A stretch of 64,000 nucleotides of DNA from Roridomyces roridus (Eukaryota; Basidiomycota; Agaricomycetes; Agaricales; Mycenaceae), in assembly GCA_029378245.1 (NCBI GenBank), contig JARKIF010000008.1, forward strand, positions 2,480,001 through 2,544,000, read 5' to 3'. The notes beneath the pieces were generated by a model. That model saw only the letters and a program-made list of their open reading frames with translations. It did not search any database and was not told the DNA's origin. Below are positions 32,880 through 43,802 of the stretch, piece after piece (the stretch's first letter is position 1; each line of letters begins with the position of its first letter). Both the position numbers and the translations under genes were made by a program.

Positions 32880-33335
32880 TGCCGGGGTACGGGGGGTCAA
32901 TGCTAGCCCACGACCTTGCTCAAACAGTATTGTAGATATTGCGCTGACGCTATCATCGTAGGACCACTGCTGGCTTCCAGTAACTAAGTTGGGGGTTGGC
33001 TCGAGCCTCGCACCTTCAGCCCACCGTCCACGCAAATACACGCACTGTGAACAGGAGGATGGACAGAAAGCACCAGCCAACACCCTGCCAGGTGATTCAC
33101 CATTTCGTCGGCCTAGTATACAATGATTTCAGGCGCAAGAAAAATAGCCGAAGCCGTGTGGACTCAGAAACTCAAACCAGTGTCGGTCATGTACAATTAA
33201 ATTCATTTGAATCTACTTCAACAATCATGCGTTCTAACTTCTAGACTCCAAGAAAGATTTGACCCGTTTACGACGATCCGAGTCCAAGAAAACGTGATGC
33301 GCAGGAACACATGTACAGGCAAGCAACTTGAAAGT

Positions 33336-34914
33336 TCACTTGAACTTGTATACCTCATCTTTGTTGTAAGGGTTGTCAATGAAGACGTCTTCTTCAATCG
33401 ATTCTTCTGAAGTCGCACGAGTCTTGCCAAGCTGCCCAGTGGTCTCATCGGTGGTGAGGTCGATGATGGAGCTGCTTGCCGATCCTGTGTTCCTATATTC
33501 AGCATCAAGGAGTCTATTGGAAACGAGAACATTACCATTGTGGCGACTGGGACCCGCCTCCGGTTGAGCCCCACGAGTCCAGGTGCGTCCAGCAACACCT
33601 ACACACAACGATGAGCATTCGACATCCCAACAGAAGCTCTAGAACACGCCTACCCTTGCCTTTCTTCTTCGCTGAGAGGGTCTCTTCGTCGTCGCTGAAA
33701 GACTTGGAGAACAGGCGTTTCTTGTTTAGCGCCGGGATCTTCTCGGGGCTCGCGCCGCCATCCATGTCCGAGTCGGACTTGCCTTCGCTTTCGTCTGAGC
33801 CAGATTCGCCGTCGTCTGAAAACACATCCGTAAATACTCCAGAATGCATTGATGGAAGCACTCACCGTCCTCAGAACGCCCCTTGTGAGACGGATCGTCC
33901 CCGTAACCTAACTCCTTCCTCCATGCCGCAATGCACCGACGTGGTATTTTCTGGCAAGCCGCTGGAAACGGTTCGTGAGCAAACTCGAGGGCAAGATTTG
34001 ACAATACTGTACCAATGAATATGCGGTTGGAGCGGAAGGCGGTCCCAGCATTCCCCTTGTGCCAATCAATGAGTTTGCCCGCCGGGAATGTTTTGTTGTA
34101 CAGGACTCGGAGATTTCCGTCGTCGACGGTCACGAGGCGCCACGCTGGTTCGCTGTCACCACTCTCTTCCTGCAATTTTTTGAAGTGGGCAAAGGGGTGG
34201 GGAAGGTGATGTGTGAGTGCCTTGACCATCGCGTCGTGATCGCCGGCTCGGTCTAGTTCAAATCCGTTGTCAGTATCCACAACGGCAAGACCCTCCTCCC
34301 CCGCTCTGTCGATAGCGAATTTGCTCGGGGTCTTCTTCTGACCGTTAACAACCCACGCCGATATCTCGTCCTAAAAACGATGAACAAACAACCTTGAGAA
34401 CTGGAAGCTGACCTACATCAAATGTGATCCCCTGAGGCAGGACGACGATGGACGCGACTTTGAATAAGTTGGCAGTGGCCTTCTTTTTACCCTGATAGAA
34501 TGGCTCAGCCGCAAATCAAATGGGCGACGGGAAACAATATACTACCTTTGCCTTTGCTTGCGATGCGCTCGATTCCCCCTGCTCCGATTGGCGGCGCAAG
34601 CCTTTGTTCGCCTCACGATCCGCCGCTTGCAGCATGGGTGGTGTCTGAATTTTCCCTCGAGCCTCGGAGATGGAAGCCTTCAATGAGGTGGAGGACGATG
34701 GGAGGCTCGATCCAGACTGCAGCATTTTGGAGAGCATGGTTTTGACCCCGGCGTTGAGGGTCGGCACCCCCGGGGCAGGGAGTAGATGGTGCTTTTGACG
34801 ATGCCGACAGGCGAGACAGTACCCGGGTTTGTCGTCCCGAGGCTCGTACTCAGTACAGGAGCATTCCTTCCCGGTGCGCTTGCTCAGTGCGGTGCATTCA
34901 CCAGCGGACGACAT
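33336..34914 (-). CDS. Transposon accessory protein with cysteine cluster and SUMO-interaction-like motif
   Basis: Six or so exons from ATG 34914. The N-terminus has a Cys/His cluster (ECTALSKRTGKECSC...YCLACRHRQKHH) typical of a zinc-binding motif found in many Agaricomycete proteins. The middle exons (KVASIVVLPQGITFDDEIS, FELDRAGDHDAMV, FAHFKKLQEE, RLVTVDDGNLRVLYNKTFP) form a globular domain unknown to me. The C-terminal part is acidic then basic (DDGESGSDESEGKSDSDMDG; KKRLFSKSFSDDEE) and contains SSSIIDLTTDE, which fits a SUMO-interacting motif. Introns were placed by GT..AG and frame. It follows the transposase gene in the same direction, about 140 bp downstream of its stop. Confidence 0.65.
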
Positions 34915-35054
34915 GGAGGAGAAAAGGAAGGTGCAGAAAATGCGATACTGCAGCCGACGCGCCGCGTAGTAAAGTGCGAAACTGCTACCAGCGAGGGCAG
35001 TGTGCGTCAAAAAAAACTCGCTCGTTGCGAGGTCCTGCAAGAAATTGCTGTCCA

Positions 35055-37056
35055 TTATTCCGTCATGTATTTAACGTTGTCCAAAATAGCTAAGGCACGT
35101 CCCCACAACTCTGCGCGCGGCCGCCATATGGAGTCGGGAAGCGCAACCCGGAGCTGTTTCCCACCCCGACGCCCCGACTTCAAAATCTCGAAAGACGGGT
35201 ACACTCCATCCTCCCACTCCGCGGGAAGTAGCCCGTATCCAGGGAAGATATACGCATTGGTGTTGGCCTCCTCGAGTGCTGCGTGGAAAACCTGCATCGC
35301 ATCATGGTTGAACGGTTCGGCGTGCTTGGGAACTGCAACCGGCTCGTGGTGAAAATTGTCGGCATGAGCTTCGGCAATCTGGGCCTCGAGTTCATCCTCG
35401 CTGTCGCTTGAATCGGGGTCGGAGTCCTCGTCATTTTGGGGAGGGGTTGGCACGTCCTCGTCAGGCAGCTGCCCTGCCCCCGTATGCCCAGGCAGACGAC
35501 GCGATGCTGCACCGTGAGCCCCGTAGTATTGTTGGAGAACACTAGGGTGAACATCTTCGTAGTCGTCCACGTACATACCGTCTTTGACTTGCCCGATGAG
35601 CATCATATCCTATTAGTAGTCTGAGTCCCGTTCAAATATCATTGTGAGACATACCTCTGGACTACGGTCATGTCCCTCGCCCGAAATCGGATGACAATTC
35701 CATTCGGCACGGAAGTCAGCGCAATCCTCGTTAATTGTGTCAAGAAAGAGGAAATGTAGGAGCCATAGATGATGTGGGTTGGCTCGATCCAAACCATGCA
35801 GTGCTTCGAGCCGGTAAAAGAAAGCTCGCCACGCCCGCGCAAACTGGGAGCCAACCTCGACCCACAAGCGCTCGATGCGGGTGTTGTTTGTAGATCTGGA
35901 GAGGTTAGCCGGGATGCGGTACAGTAGATAAAAATTGACGCACGACCCCCATATAAACGAGCCGCGACCAAGGCCCCTGACCGCAATCATATAGACAGCG
36001 ACCTTCTTGTTCTCTGCCCCGCGGTCGCCACGAACGCGCGATGGCAGCCCGTATTCCTTTACTCCCTTCAAAAACAGCTCCAGCACGGTCTTGGACCTGT
36101 TGTTCGTGCTGGCATGTAGAGCGGTGATCTAGTTCCGCCCCAGAATCAGCAATGCAGAATCCCAAAGCCCGAAAGACATACCGTTCGTGAGTAGCCATCC
36201 ACGATACCGTGAATCACAATTCCCCAGAGTATCAACTTGTGGTGCCCATCCACATGCCAAAGAGCGTTAGGACGAGCTACTTTGTAATCCTTGCGTTTGA
36301 TCACCCTGCGCTGACGCAGCGCCCGACCAATCCCGTCAACGCGGTGGACAGAAGAGTAGATACGGTGTTTTTGGACACGGAGGCCGCACCGGCGGAGGTA
36401 GCCAATGAGGTATCGTATCCCAGACTCCGGTTTGGCAATACGGAATGATTTGACGAGTACATCGAGCTCAGCCTTGGACAAGTGCGTGAACTTGTACAAA
36501 ACACCTTCGGCCTGGAGATGTTTCATGAGGGTAGGGCGGCTCACTCCCAAAAGCTTGGCTAGTGAGGTCACGGTAATTCGCCGGTGTGGAGCCATAGCCT
36601 GCGCGACGAATTCGGTGTTGATGACTTTCCTGGGCCTGCCACGCTTTCCTGTTTTAACGACTGTGACAGGCTCCACGAACGCGACGTTTCTTTCATCTCT
36701 GAAGAGGGATTAGAACTCGCAACGAGGAAGGGGTATTATCTTCACCGTGACACCGCATTCTCATGCGCACGACATAGATCCAGGACCAAGCCCCCCACAG
36801 CCTCCGTACATGAGTACACCCAGGCGAGAGGAATGTTCTCTTCGGCCGCATGAGCCTCAAAGGCTTCAAGGATGGGCACCAGCTCCTCGGTCGCAGTTTC
36901 AGCGTAGTATCGAAGACGGTTCGCGTCAGGGTTTTCAAAGAGAACCTTGGTTACGTGGCGGAAGTTCACGTTGAGGACGTCAAAGGCCTCGTACACGTTT
37001 GGTGACCATTGTAGCCCATCAGGCGGCGGCGGGAGGGGCGGGAGATTTCGCGACAT
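35055..37056 (-). CDS. Integrase-core transposase of the long-TIR transposon
   Basis: Exon 1 starts at ATG 37056 ([20 protein letters not shown]). After an intron (about 36736-36690) comes a basic GRPRK stretch and a helix-turn-helix ([20 protein letters not shown]). The catalytic core follows: [15 protein letters not shown] (first Asp), [14 protein letters not shown] (second Asp) and [16 protein letters not shown] (Glu). That is the D,D,E pattern of retroviral-type integrases and transposases. Three more introns can be placed in frame (near 36170, 35930 and 35630). The C-terminal part has an acidic linker ([16 protein letters not shown]) and ends VKYMTE. No lesion seen, so the protein may be functional. 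It shares a ~100-bp divergent promoter region with the BTB gene. Confidence 0.8.
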
Positions 37057-37156
37057 GGTCGCTTGAAACACAGCTCTGAGCAAATATAGAGCCGTCAATT
37101 AAAAAGGTCGGAAGCAATCAGAGAACAAAGGATTTTTTTTACCTCCACCAACGACC

Positions 37157-38205
37157 ATGTCCTCACACAGCTCCGAGCCTGACCGCCCGCTCGTAGAGTT
37201 CAAGGCTGCCAATTTCACCCCTCAAAAGAACGAGGGAAACTGGGAGAACCACCCGTTCTATTGGTTTGCCGACGGGAGCATCGTTCTGCGGGTAATCCTT
37301 CACATGTATTCTTGCATCTATCTGGACGCTTACCGGCCAGCAGATTGAGAGTACCTTGTACAAAATCCACAGGGAGCTGCTTCTGAAGATTTCCGAAGGG
37401 CTGTCGGCCATCTTGACAATTCCGACCAACAAAGCGGCGGAAGATCCCGACCGCGAAGGCACCGAGCAGGTCCCACTGTTGGTCGCAGGCTTAACCAACT
37501 TGGAGTTTGAGGATTTCCTCCGCACCTTCGTCTACCGCATGTGAGTGGGAGTGTTCGCATTTGACTGCTAAATAATGTGTCTGCAGGAGTCCGTTGTCGA
37601 ACGCGTCAGACGACGAGAAGGAGCGCATGTTCACCAACCTCCTCAAGATATCCGACCTGTATATCATCGCCGCCGGGAAGGACGTCGCCGTCGAGAACTT
37701 GGATAGCATCTATCTCCCCCCCACCCGTAAACTGCAGCTCGCGTGCGAATTTCGCATCCTCAAGTGGATCGAGCCGGCGGTTAAATCCATCATCAGCAGG
37801 CCCATACATCAGCTGACTACCGACGAGGCGGAGCGGGTAGGATTCAGTGTATACAGAATCCTTGTGCAGGCGAGGGATTTGGTGGAGAAAGACATCAAAC
37901 GCACCGCCCATCTCGCACCGCCTCTGGCCGAGGACCCATCATGGGAGTGCGCTGACCACAAGTCTTGCGTGAAGGTCTGGAGGCGTTTCTGGCGGGAGGA
38001 AGTTGGATGGAAGCTGCTGCACCCGACGACACCGATGAAGCTTAGCGAGGTGTGGTGGACTGTCAAGACCTTTGAGCATCAAGGACTCACTCCGAGATGT
38101 CTGAAGGACGTCGCGGACCAGATTCGGGATGGATCTATCTTTTTCGAAGACCGTGTGGTCGGGGGAGCGGCGCACGCCATAATTGAGCTCTACGCTATTC
38201 CCTAG
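37157..38205 (+). CDS. BTB/POZ-domain protein carried by the transposon
   Basis: ATG 37157. Exon 1 reads NHPFYWFADGSIVLR, intron about 37292-37343, exon 2 starts IESTLYKIHRELLLKISEGL. A second intron (about 37543-37587) precedes SPLSNASDDEKERMFTNLLK. The pattern DGSIVL..ESTLYKIHRELL followed by a helical region (FEDFLRTFVY; LLKISDLYIIA; RKLQLACEFRILKWIEP) is that of the expanded fungal BTB proteins, which in general act as adaptors, for example for Cullin-3 ubiquitin ligases. The C-terminus has a Cys/Trp-rich part (WECADHKSCVKVWRRFWREEV). No disabling mutation seen. Confidence 0.75.
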
Positions 38206-38584
38206 GGCTTCCGTGAGTAATCTCGCATGCCGTAGATGGAGTAGAGTGCCGGCGTACGGTAGATGTATATTTTCTTGGTGCAGAACGAAATCAAATCAAG
38301 TCGCATATTTCCACTGCTCTGATCAGTTCACGGGGGTATTGGCGGAACTCATGGTGCTCTCGTCCACCCTGCCCAACCACTCAAATTTCTCCACCAGATT
38401 GTATGGGAATGTCATTGAAACGGGTGGCTGAGAGGGAATACGGGGCAAGGCAGGGAGTTCACAGGTGGATGCGAAGGAGCAGACTCTGAATTGGTGCTCG
38501 ATCCTTGCGTACGGTGCTTGAACGGCGCGTGGGTGTAACCCACCTGGTTACAAAGGAGCATCCCACCGTCACGAAGGGGTCGCG

Positions 38585-39006
38585 CCGCGGTGGAGGAACG
38601 GAGAGAAGAGGGAGACAGATACGTAAGCGTCGCGGGAATGCACGTGACGGAATCGGCCCGGTGATCCTCCTTGATCGACGACCGACGCAACGACCGACGA
38701 GTCCGCCACAGCACCGCCCACCGTGAAGAACGACTTTCGGGCCCCTTCCGAAGGTCTCTCGACGTTTGCCGCAGTCTCTCGTCGTAGTTGAATTTCGGCG
38801 TCTCGCTGTTTCAGCAGCGTCTCGATGTTGGATCTTCTCTCGATGATTGCGCGATATCCATCGGATCTGCAACTGCTTCTTTCTCTCGCTCTCAAGACGT
38901 CGTCTCTCGACTCGTTCTCATGTCTCGCTGTGATTGGCACCTGAACGACGTATGTCCCTGGGTCATCTCTCGCTAGTTTTATTTATTTTACAAAGTGAGC
39001 AGCATA
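38585..39006 (-). repeat. Right terminal inverted repeat
   Basis: Inverted partner of 32447-32879. Similarity stops just inside 38585. Confidence 0.9.
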
Positions 39007-40141
39007 CGCGTGCGCCTCCTTGAGTTGCATGTGAAGCGCCTTCTCATTTTCACGCATAGCTTTGCGGATCTGGTTGGCAGCTTGCTCGCCGTAAAGCGCA
39101 CCCGCTGAACTTTGCACGGGGTGGGTAGCAGTGGATTTGCGATTTACAGGCTTGTTAGGTCCTTTGCTTTGTGTGGTTTCGGGCATTGGTAAATCGAGAA
39201 GAGAGCGGAGTGTGGACCATGCGAACAAGCCTGCAAAGCGGCTGGGATTAAACAGGGTAAAAAACGGGACGGTCAAAATCTCACCAAGCAACGCGTTCCT
39301 CTCGGCAAGTATGGTCGCGAGCGCGAGCTTTTGGTCGGGCGAGGGTTGCACCTCATTGGCCAGAGCGTCCCACGCTGGGTGTGAGATATAGGTTGGGGCA
39401 TTCGGAGCCGTAGTAGTCTGGTTCTGCACCATCATATCCTGCAAGAGGGCGAGAAAGAGTTGCCCGTCTCGTCGATGTGATTCGACATCCAGCTCTTTCT
39501 CGCAAAAGAAGCGGCCTTTATCGCTCAAGCCCTGGCAAGAGTGTACCAGAGCAGAGAGTACGGCCTCTCCCCGCCTTTCCGGTGTTGTCGAGATCCACCC
39601 CTGCTGTAGGCCCTGCCCAAGGACATGCGCCGCCTCGCGAGTCATCTCCACCTGGATGTAGAGCAAGCATTCCCGGAGGCCACGAATGTACCGGATTAAC
39701 CGGTCACGGTCTTTTGGACTCCACTGTGTCCGGGCTTGCTCGACCAGATCTCGGACGTTGACAGCTTCAAGAGAGACGTTCGGCGCTTTGGCATGTAGCA
39801 GAATGAAGTATCTGTGCCATTGTTCCTCCCATGCGTGCGGATCGGAGGAAGCTAATTGAATGGTGGGCGGGACTGGGACTGGTGAGCTCATGTGGGCTGC
39901 AGTGACTGTGCGGTGAGATGGAAGTCGTGAAAATAGTTGTCGTTGATCCGCCTGCTGATCCGTCAGTTACTTCTTGGAAGTTGGCGCAAACACTGTCAAG
40001 TAAAGTTCGGTCGACCCACGCACCCCAGGGGCATTTCAGCTAGAGCAAAGAAGCAAGGGTCTTTGATAAGACAAGTTCAGGTTGTCTCAAGACCTGCTGA
40101 GTCCGATTTCTTCAATTCTCGATCACAAACAGCTTGCCAAT

Positions 40142-40640
40142 TCAACATAATCTTCTCCACCCCAACCATGACTGCAAGCACACGTCAAGTCTCCTCCAAC
40201 CGGTTTGGCAAGGCATGGTTCGTTCCCCGTTGCATGATGAACTCGCCGGCCTTAACCGTCCTCTCCTCGCCGCCCTCGAGGACGCAAACGATTTCTCCCG
40301 AAAGTATGACGGTGTAGTCGACGCTGAGGGTGCGATGCATCGGAGCACGCGATTTCGGGAAAGCAGAGAATGACACCCTCGTACGGCGGGCGCGGCAGGA
40401 TTGTCCCGAGCTCAGGGAATATTAATGGTGCGGTGTTGGAGACGGGTACGGTGGAGCTTGCGTGGAACGTGGTGAAGGAACTGCACGCGGGGTCGAATGG
40501 GAAGAAGGGCGTGTGGATGTCGTTGTATGTGAAGAAGGAGGTGCCGATTTCGATGAGAAGTTGGGTCGATCGGGTTGGTAGGCGTTTGCTTTGGAGTGAA
40601 ATGCTCTCCGGGTCGTTGGCGACCTTTGGCAGACACGCTG
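40142..40640 (-). pseudogene. Cupin-domain protein, copy 3 (best preserved, frameshifted)
   Basis: Reads SFFTYNDIHTPFFPFDPACS, SSTVPVSNTAPLIFPEL and ILPRPPYEGVILCFPEIA. A one-step frame change at about 40,340 follows, then MHRTLSVDYTVILSGEIVCV, LEGGEERTVKAGEFIMQRGT and NHALPN. These are the conserved elements of small fungal cupins (His and Glu-containing barrel strands, QRGTxHxW-like end). The tail continues after another stop as VLAVMVGVEKI. The break means the copy is probably inactive. It lies upstream of A3 in the same direction. Confidence 0.65.
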
Positions 40641-41475
40641 TCAACACAGATACTGAGATGGGGCCATCGTGATTCAGTCGAGCATCAACGGCGTCGGTGG
40701 AACGGATAATCTCGTACTTGAAAGCCCATTTCAGTTGAGGGGTTGAGCCGCAGAGAGAATGTAAAATCAAGGGAATCGAAGGCAATTTACAGCTCGAGGT
40801 CGACTTTGACTTTGAAACTGTTCGGTGAAACCATAATATTGCCAACTGGTGAAATTCAGTCGTTGCGGACGCAGGTTGAGGCGTCTACGAGGTCCGTTGA
40901 CGGTTGCTGGAACGGACAAAAGGGACCGAGACAATGTGACTTGTCAGTAGTCCAGTAGCACAGAATTCTTGACAGAAGGAGACGTGCAGAGGTCGAAAAT
41001 TTTCTTCGTGTTGAGCAGAGCAAGTGCCGGGAGCGGCGAACGCAGATGAAAGTCGAAGGCAAGGAGAATGTCCGAGACTTCGGATCAAAACAATTTCCTC
41101 TTTCGGCCGCCATCGCTCCCTTGCTCGTCCTTCATCGACTCTCTGTCCCTCGCTACACCGCCCGATTCCAAATGATTCCAAATTCCTAGAAACCTCCTAC
41201 ACTCGCTACCCAGCAAAAAGACCCGACGCACCAGCCCACAAGCCACACGTCGAGGTCGGAGGAACGCCGTGTGGATCCCGTCGCACTCGACATCCTCTGG
41301 GTCCATGACTAGAGCTCGGAGGCTTGACATGCATGCCACGATCGTATCTGGCTGAGAAATCGAAGACTTTGCTTCCAGGTACCGGAGGACTTTGCGCAGA
41401 GGAATGGCTCGTACGTGTCTTTTTTCTTTTTCTTTCCGTGCTAACGGGTGACGCTGCAGTGACTCTCTCACTCAT
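40641..41475 (-). repeat. Duplicated block, copy 3 (upstream of cupin copy 3)
   Basis: Contains - strand reading SSLRALVMD...LLGSECRRF, then PKEEIVLIRSLGHSPCLRLS, both related to 3310-3560 on +. A stretch (SFKVKVDLEL*IAFDSLDF) recalls the block near 4330. Possibly one or two small genes of unknown function; stops interrupt the frames here as well. Confidence 0.5.
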
Positions 41476-43800
41476 CGCTCCAGCTCATTGGAAGATGACT
41501 ACCTTAGGCGGTGTGCCCGAAGAGCTGAGCATCCGTACTGCAATCGCGCCGATATCACCAGTCTCTGCGGGTGCGTCTTGTTTTCACTCATCCCTGCGGT
41601 GAGCTGACCGCAGCCCTCGTCGCTAGGGGACCGAGTGACCCTACGGGAAGACGGGGACGAGCAGACTTGGGATGAGGAGGTGCGTTTTTAGCACGTTTTT
41701 ATTCCACCAATGTCGGTCTCACATCGCAGCAGCGTGGCTCGACATCCTATAATGGACGCGGCTCTATGATGCCATTGTCCCTGTACAGCGTGACCCTCCA
41801 GCCTTGCAGACATACCCCTGCTGGCTATGGTCCATGGACGACTCGCCATGGCCGTCACCATTGCTTCATCCTCCCACCAGCGATTCCGTCTCGGCTGGTC
41901 TCATCCCCGCTACGAACTCAAGGCATGCGACCGACGAATCGCCAAGGGTCCGCGATACGACGTCACAGCAGCGCGCGCAGCGTCAACGTCCTTCTGGGAA
42001 GTGCCATCGTCGCTCCAAGGCATGACCCTTCAGCCTGGCAGACGTAGTACAGGTGCTAGGATGTCCTTCTCAGACACCCTTCTGCCTGGCACTGCCTATA
42101 TCACGGAGGACCCGCCCAGACCATCGCCCTCCGCGAATCGTGACCTCGGATGGTCTAACCTCTATACGACTGACGACGCGCCAACGACCCGTGAAGATGA
42201 CGCGTCCCCGACCGTCGCAACGAAAGTCTCTCCCCTTCGGGCACACCTCGGGCGTCGCAGCCTCGCTACTTTTCCAGTCTCACCCTGCCTATCTCAGGGC
42301 CACCACCCCAGGCTCTCGGGTACGGCGGGGAATATCCCTATCTCCTTGCGCCCTGCCACGTCAGGCGCGCTTCTCGTCGCGATTGACGGGGAGGGGATTG
42401 AGCCCGATACTCGTGGGGACCCATTCGGCGTCTTGGCCGGCCGGAAAGTGTCAGTGGCGTATCTGGGTCCTTCGTGCCCACCACCAACGGAGACGGCACG
42501 TATTCACTCTGTGGTTACGGCGCTTCTGCACCTGCCCGTCGTCAGTTCCATATCAGAGCATGGTACCGTTTGGGCGATACCTCCCCGTTTGGTGCTCGTC
42601 GTCTGCTACACTCGGACAGGGGCGGTCTGCGTGAGTCGGATACCACACGCAGCTTATGTCGGAGCCTGGGCCGTCGCTGCCCGTCCGCCGTAGATGACCG
42701 TTTGGCATGTACGGACGGGGCGTTTCTTTGCTGCGTCGCGGGTGTGGAAGAGCTCATCCTTTTGAACGAGGGTCAGGTCCGTGGCTCATTCCCTGGTGCG
42801 TGCTTTCCTTCTCCCTCGATGACGACTCTCTGAAACCCTCCTCTTTAGATCACTTGCGCTCAGCGCTCTCAATCTCTTCTGCATCACCGGCGGAATGAAA
42901 ACGAGATGCTGAGATGCAGGAGCGGCCGCGGCGCGCTCGTTGGGTGGAATCAGTGTGACGATGTATCGTCTACCGGCCTTGCCTCGCACTCTGGTGCGTA
43001 ATTCCGCTTCCTAGACCAATTGGGGAGCTGAGAAAGACCCGCATCTTCAGCCGACTACGCCGTATGGTCTCAACCGCGGGAGTGGTGCATCCGAGGCTGT
43101 CCGTACCATGAGCGGAGACGGCTCATCGACTGCCCACGCTGACCATGCACGCGCTTCACCCATCGTTGGCTGCTTGGCTGTCATCATCGGCGGGAGCCTT
43201 GTACCCCTGCGGTGTGTGGCATCAACATCTAACGAGGGACGAATCAGGCGAGATCATCGTACTCGGGTGTGTTGCCTTCTTCACGCGGAGGGGCTCACGA
43301 TTGGTGTAGGATTTTCTTCGTCTGTTGTTTTCACATACGTGCACACTTATCCCTCGAATGTATCTGCGACTTACCGTATCCACCTGCACTATTCCTCGTA
43401 CCCAATTTGTATTTGGTTCTATTGGATTCCATCTCGAACGACTGCGTTTATTGCGGGCCAGGAGTGCATCTTCAATGAAACTTTAAGCTGGACCCGCAGC
43501 ATGTCCGTCTCTCTCGGAGCCGATATCCGCATTTCTCAGCTAATCTCAACAGGACCGATTTTGACTGTGACTGAGATCAGAATTGTGGACTGTATTGCAT
43601 GCCTTATTTGAAGATGAATGAGGAACTCGACTGAACTGAATCTATGCAGAACGGAGAGCGACGTTAGAAATTTACATCCAATGATCCTTGCGCGGAGAGC
43701 GGGTTTCGACGGAAGTCGAATGTCTCGTCTAAACAGCTCTCGGACACAGGTCGGATCCACGAACGAACAGAAATGATATTTATTATTTCCCCACTCCACT
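41476..43800. other. No recognisable gene
   Basis: The longest open frame (41827-42693, +) and an overlapping one (42053-42634) are rich in Ser, Thr, Arg and Pro and overlap each other extensively. They have no motif and look like chance frames in C-rich sequence. No repeats or transposon ends seen. Confidence 0.4.
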
Positions 43801-43802
43801 GG

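Larger units (their letters stand above)
32447..39006. mobile_element. DNA transposon with long TIRs, integrase-like transposase and BTB cargo (IS3EU-like?)
   Basis: The ends are inverted repeats of about 430 bp (32447-32879 and 38585-39006) starting TATGCTGCTCACTTTG. Target duplication is 6 bp, CGCGTG, at 32441-32446 and 39007-39012. Inside are a DDE/integrase-core transposase (-), an accessory gene (-) and a BTB-domain gene (+). A 6-bp duplication, TA...-type termini and an integrase-related transposase recall the IS3EU superfamily as I remember it. That label is tentative; the borders and TIRs are seen directly. Confidence 0.85.
32187..39891 (-). pseudogene. MYND-type zinc finger protein A3, split by a 6.56-kb transposon
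   Basis: Exon 1 is 39891-39285 (IQLASSDPHAWEEQW; TTPERRGEAVLSALVHSC; ELDVESHRRDGQLFLALLQD; PTYISHPAWDAL). Intron 39284-39231 follows. Exon 2 starts at 39230, is cut at the 6-bp duplication near 39007 and resumes at 32446, where it encodes SGKQICQTCKKHNDTAKKYP and the rest of the finger to 32328. Intron 32327-32269 precedes the last exon 32268-32187 (ECQKEDWKAAHRTEC...LEDLML). The finger is canonical: CxxC, CxxC, YCSSEC, H, C. Joining the parts across one copy of the duplication keeps the frame (KEAHASGKQICQTC). The transposon introduces TAA right after its border, so only a truncated protein can be made. Confidence 0.82.

Noticed and set aside
41827..42693. 288-codon open frame on +
   Set aside because: Overlaps another long frame, has a biased Ser/Arg/Pro composition, no splice logic and no motif; likely chance.
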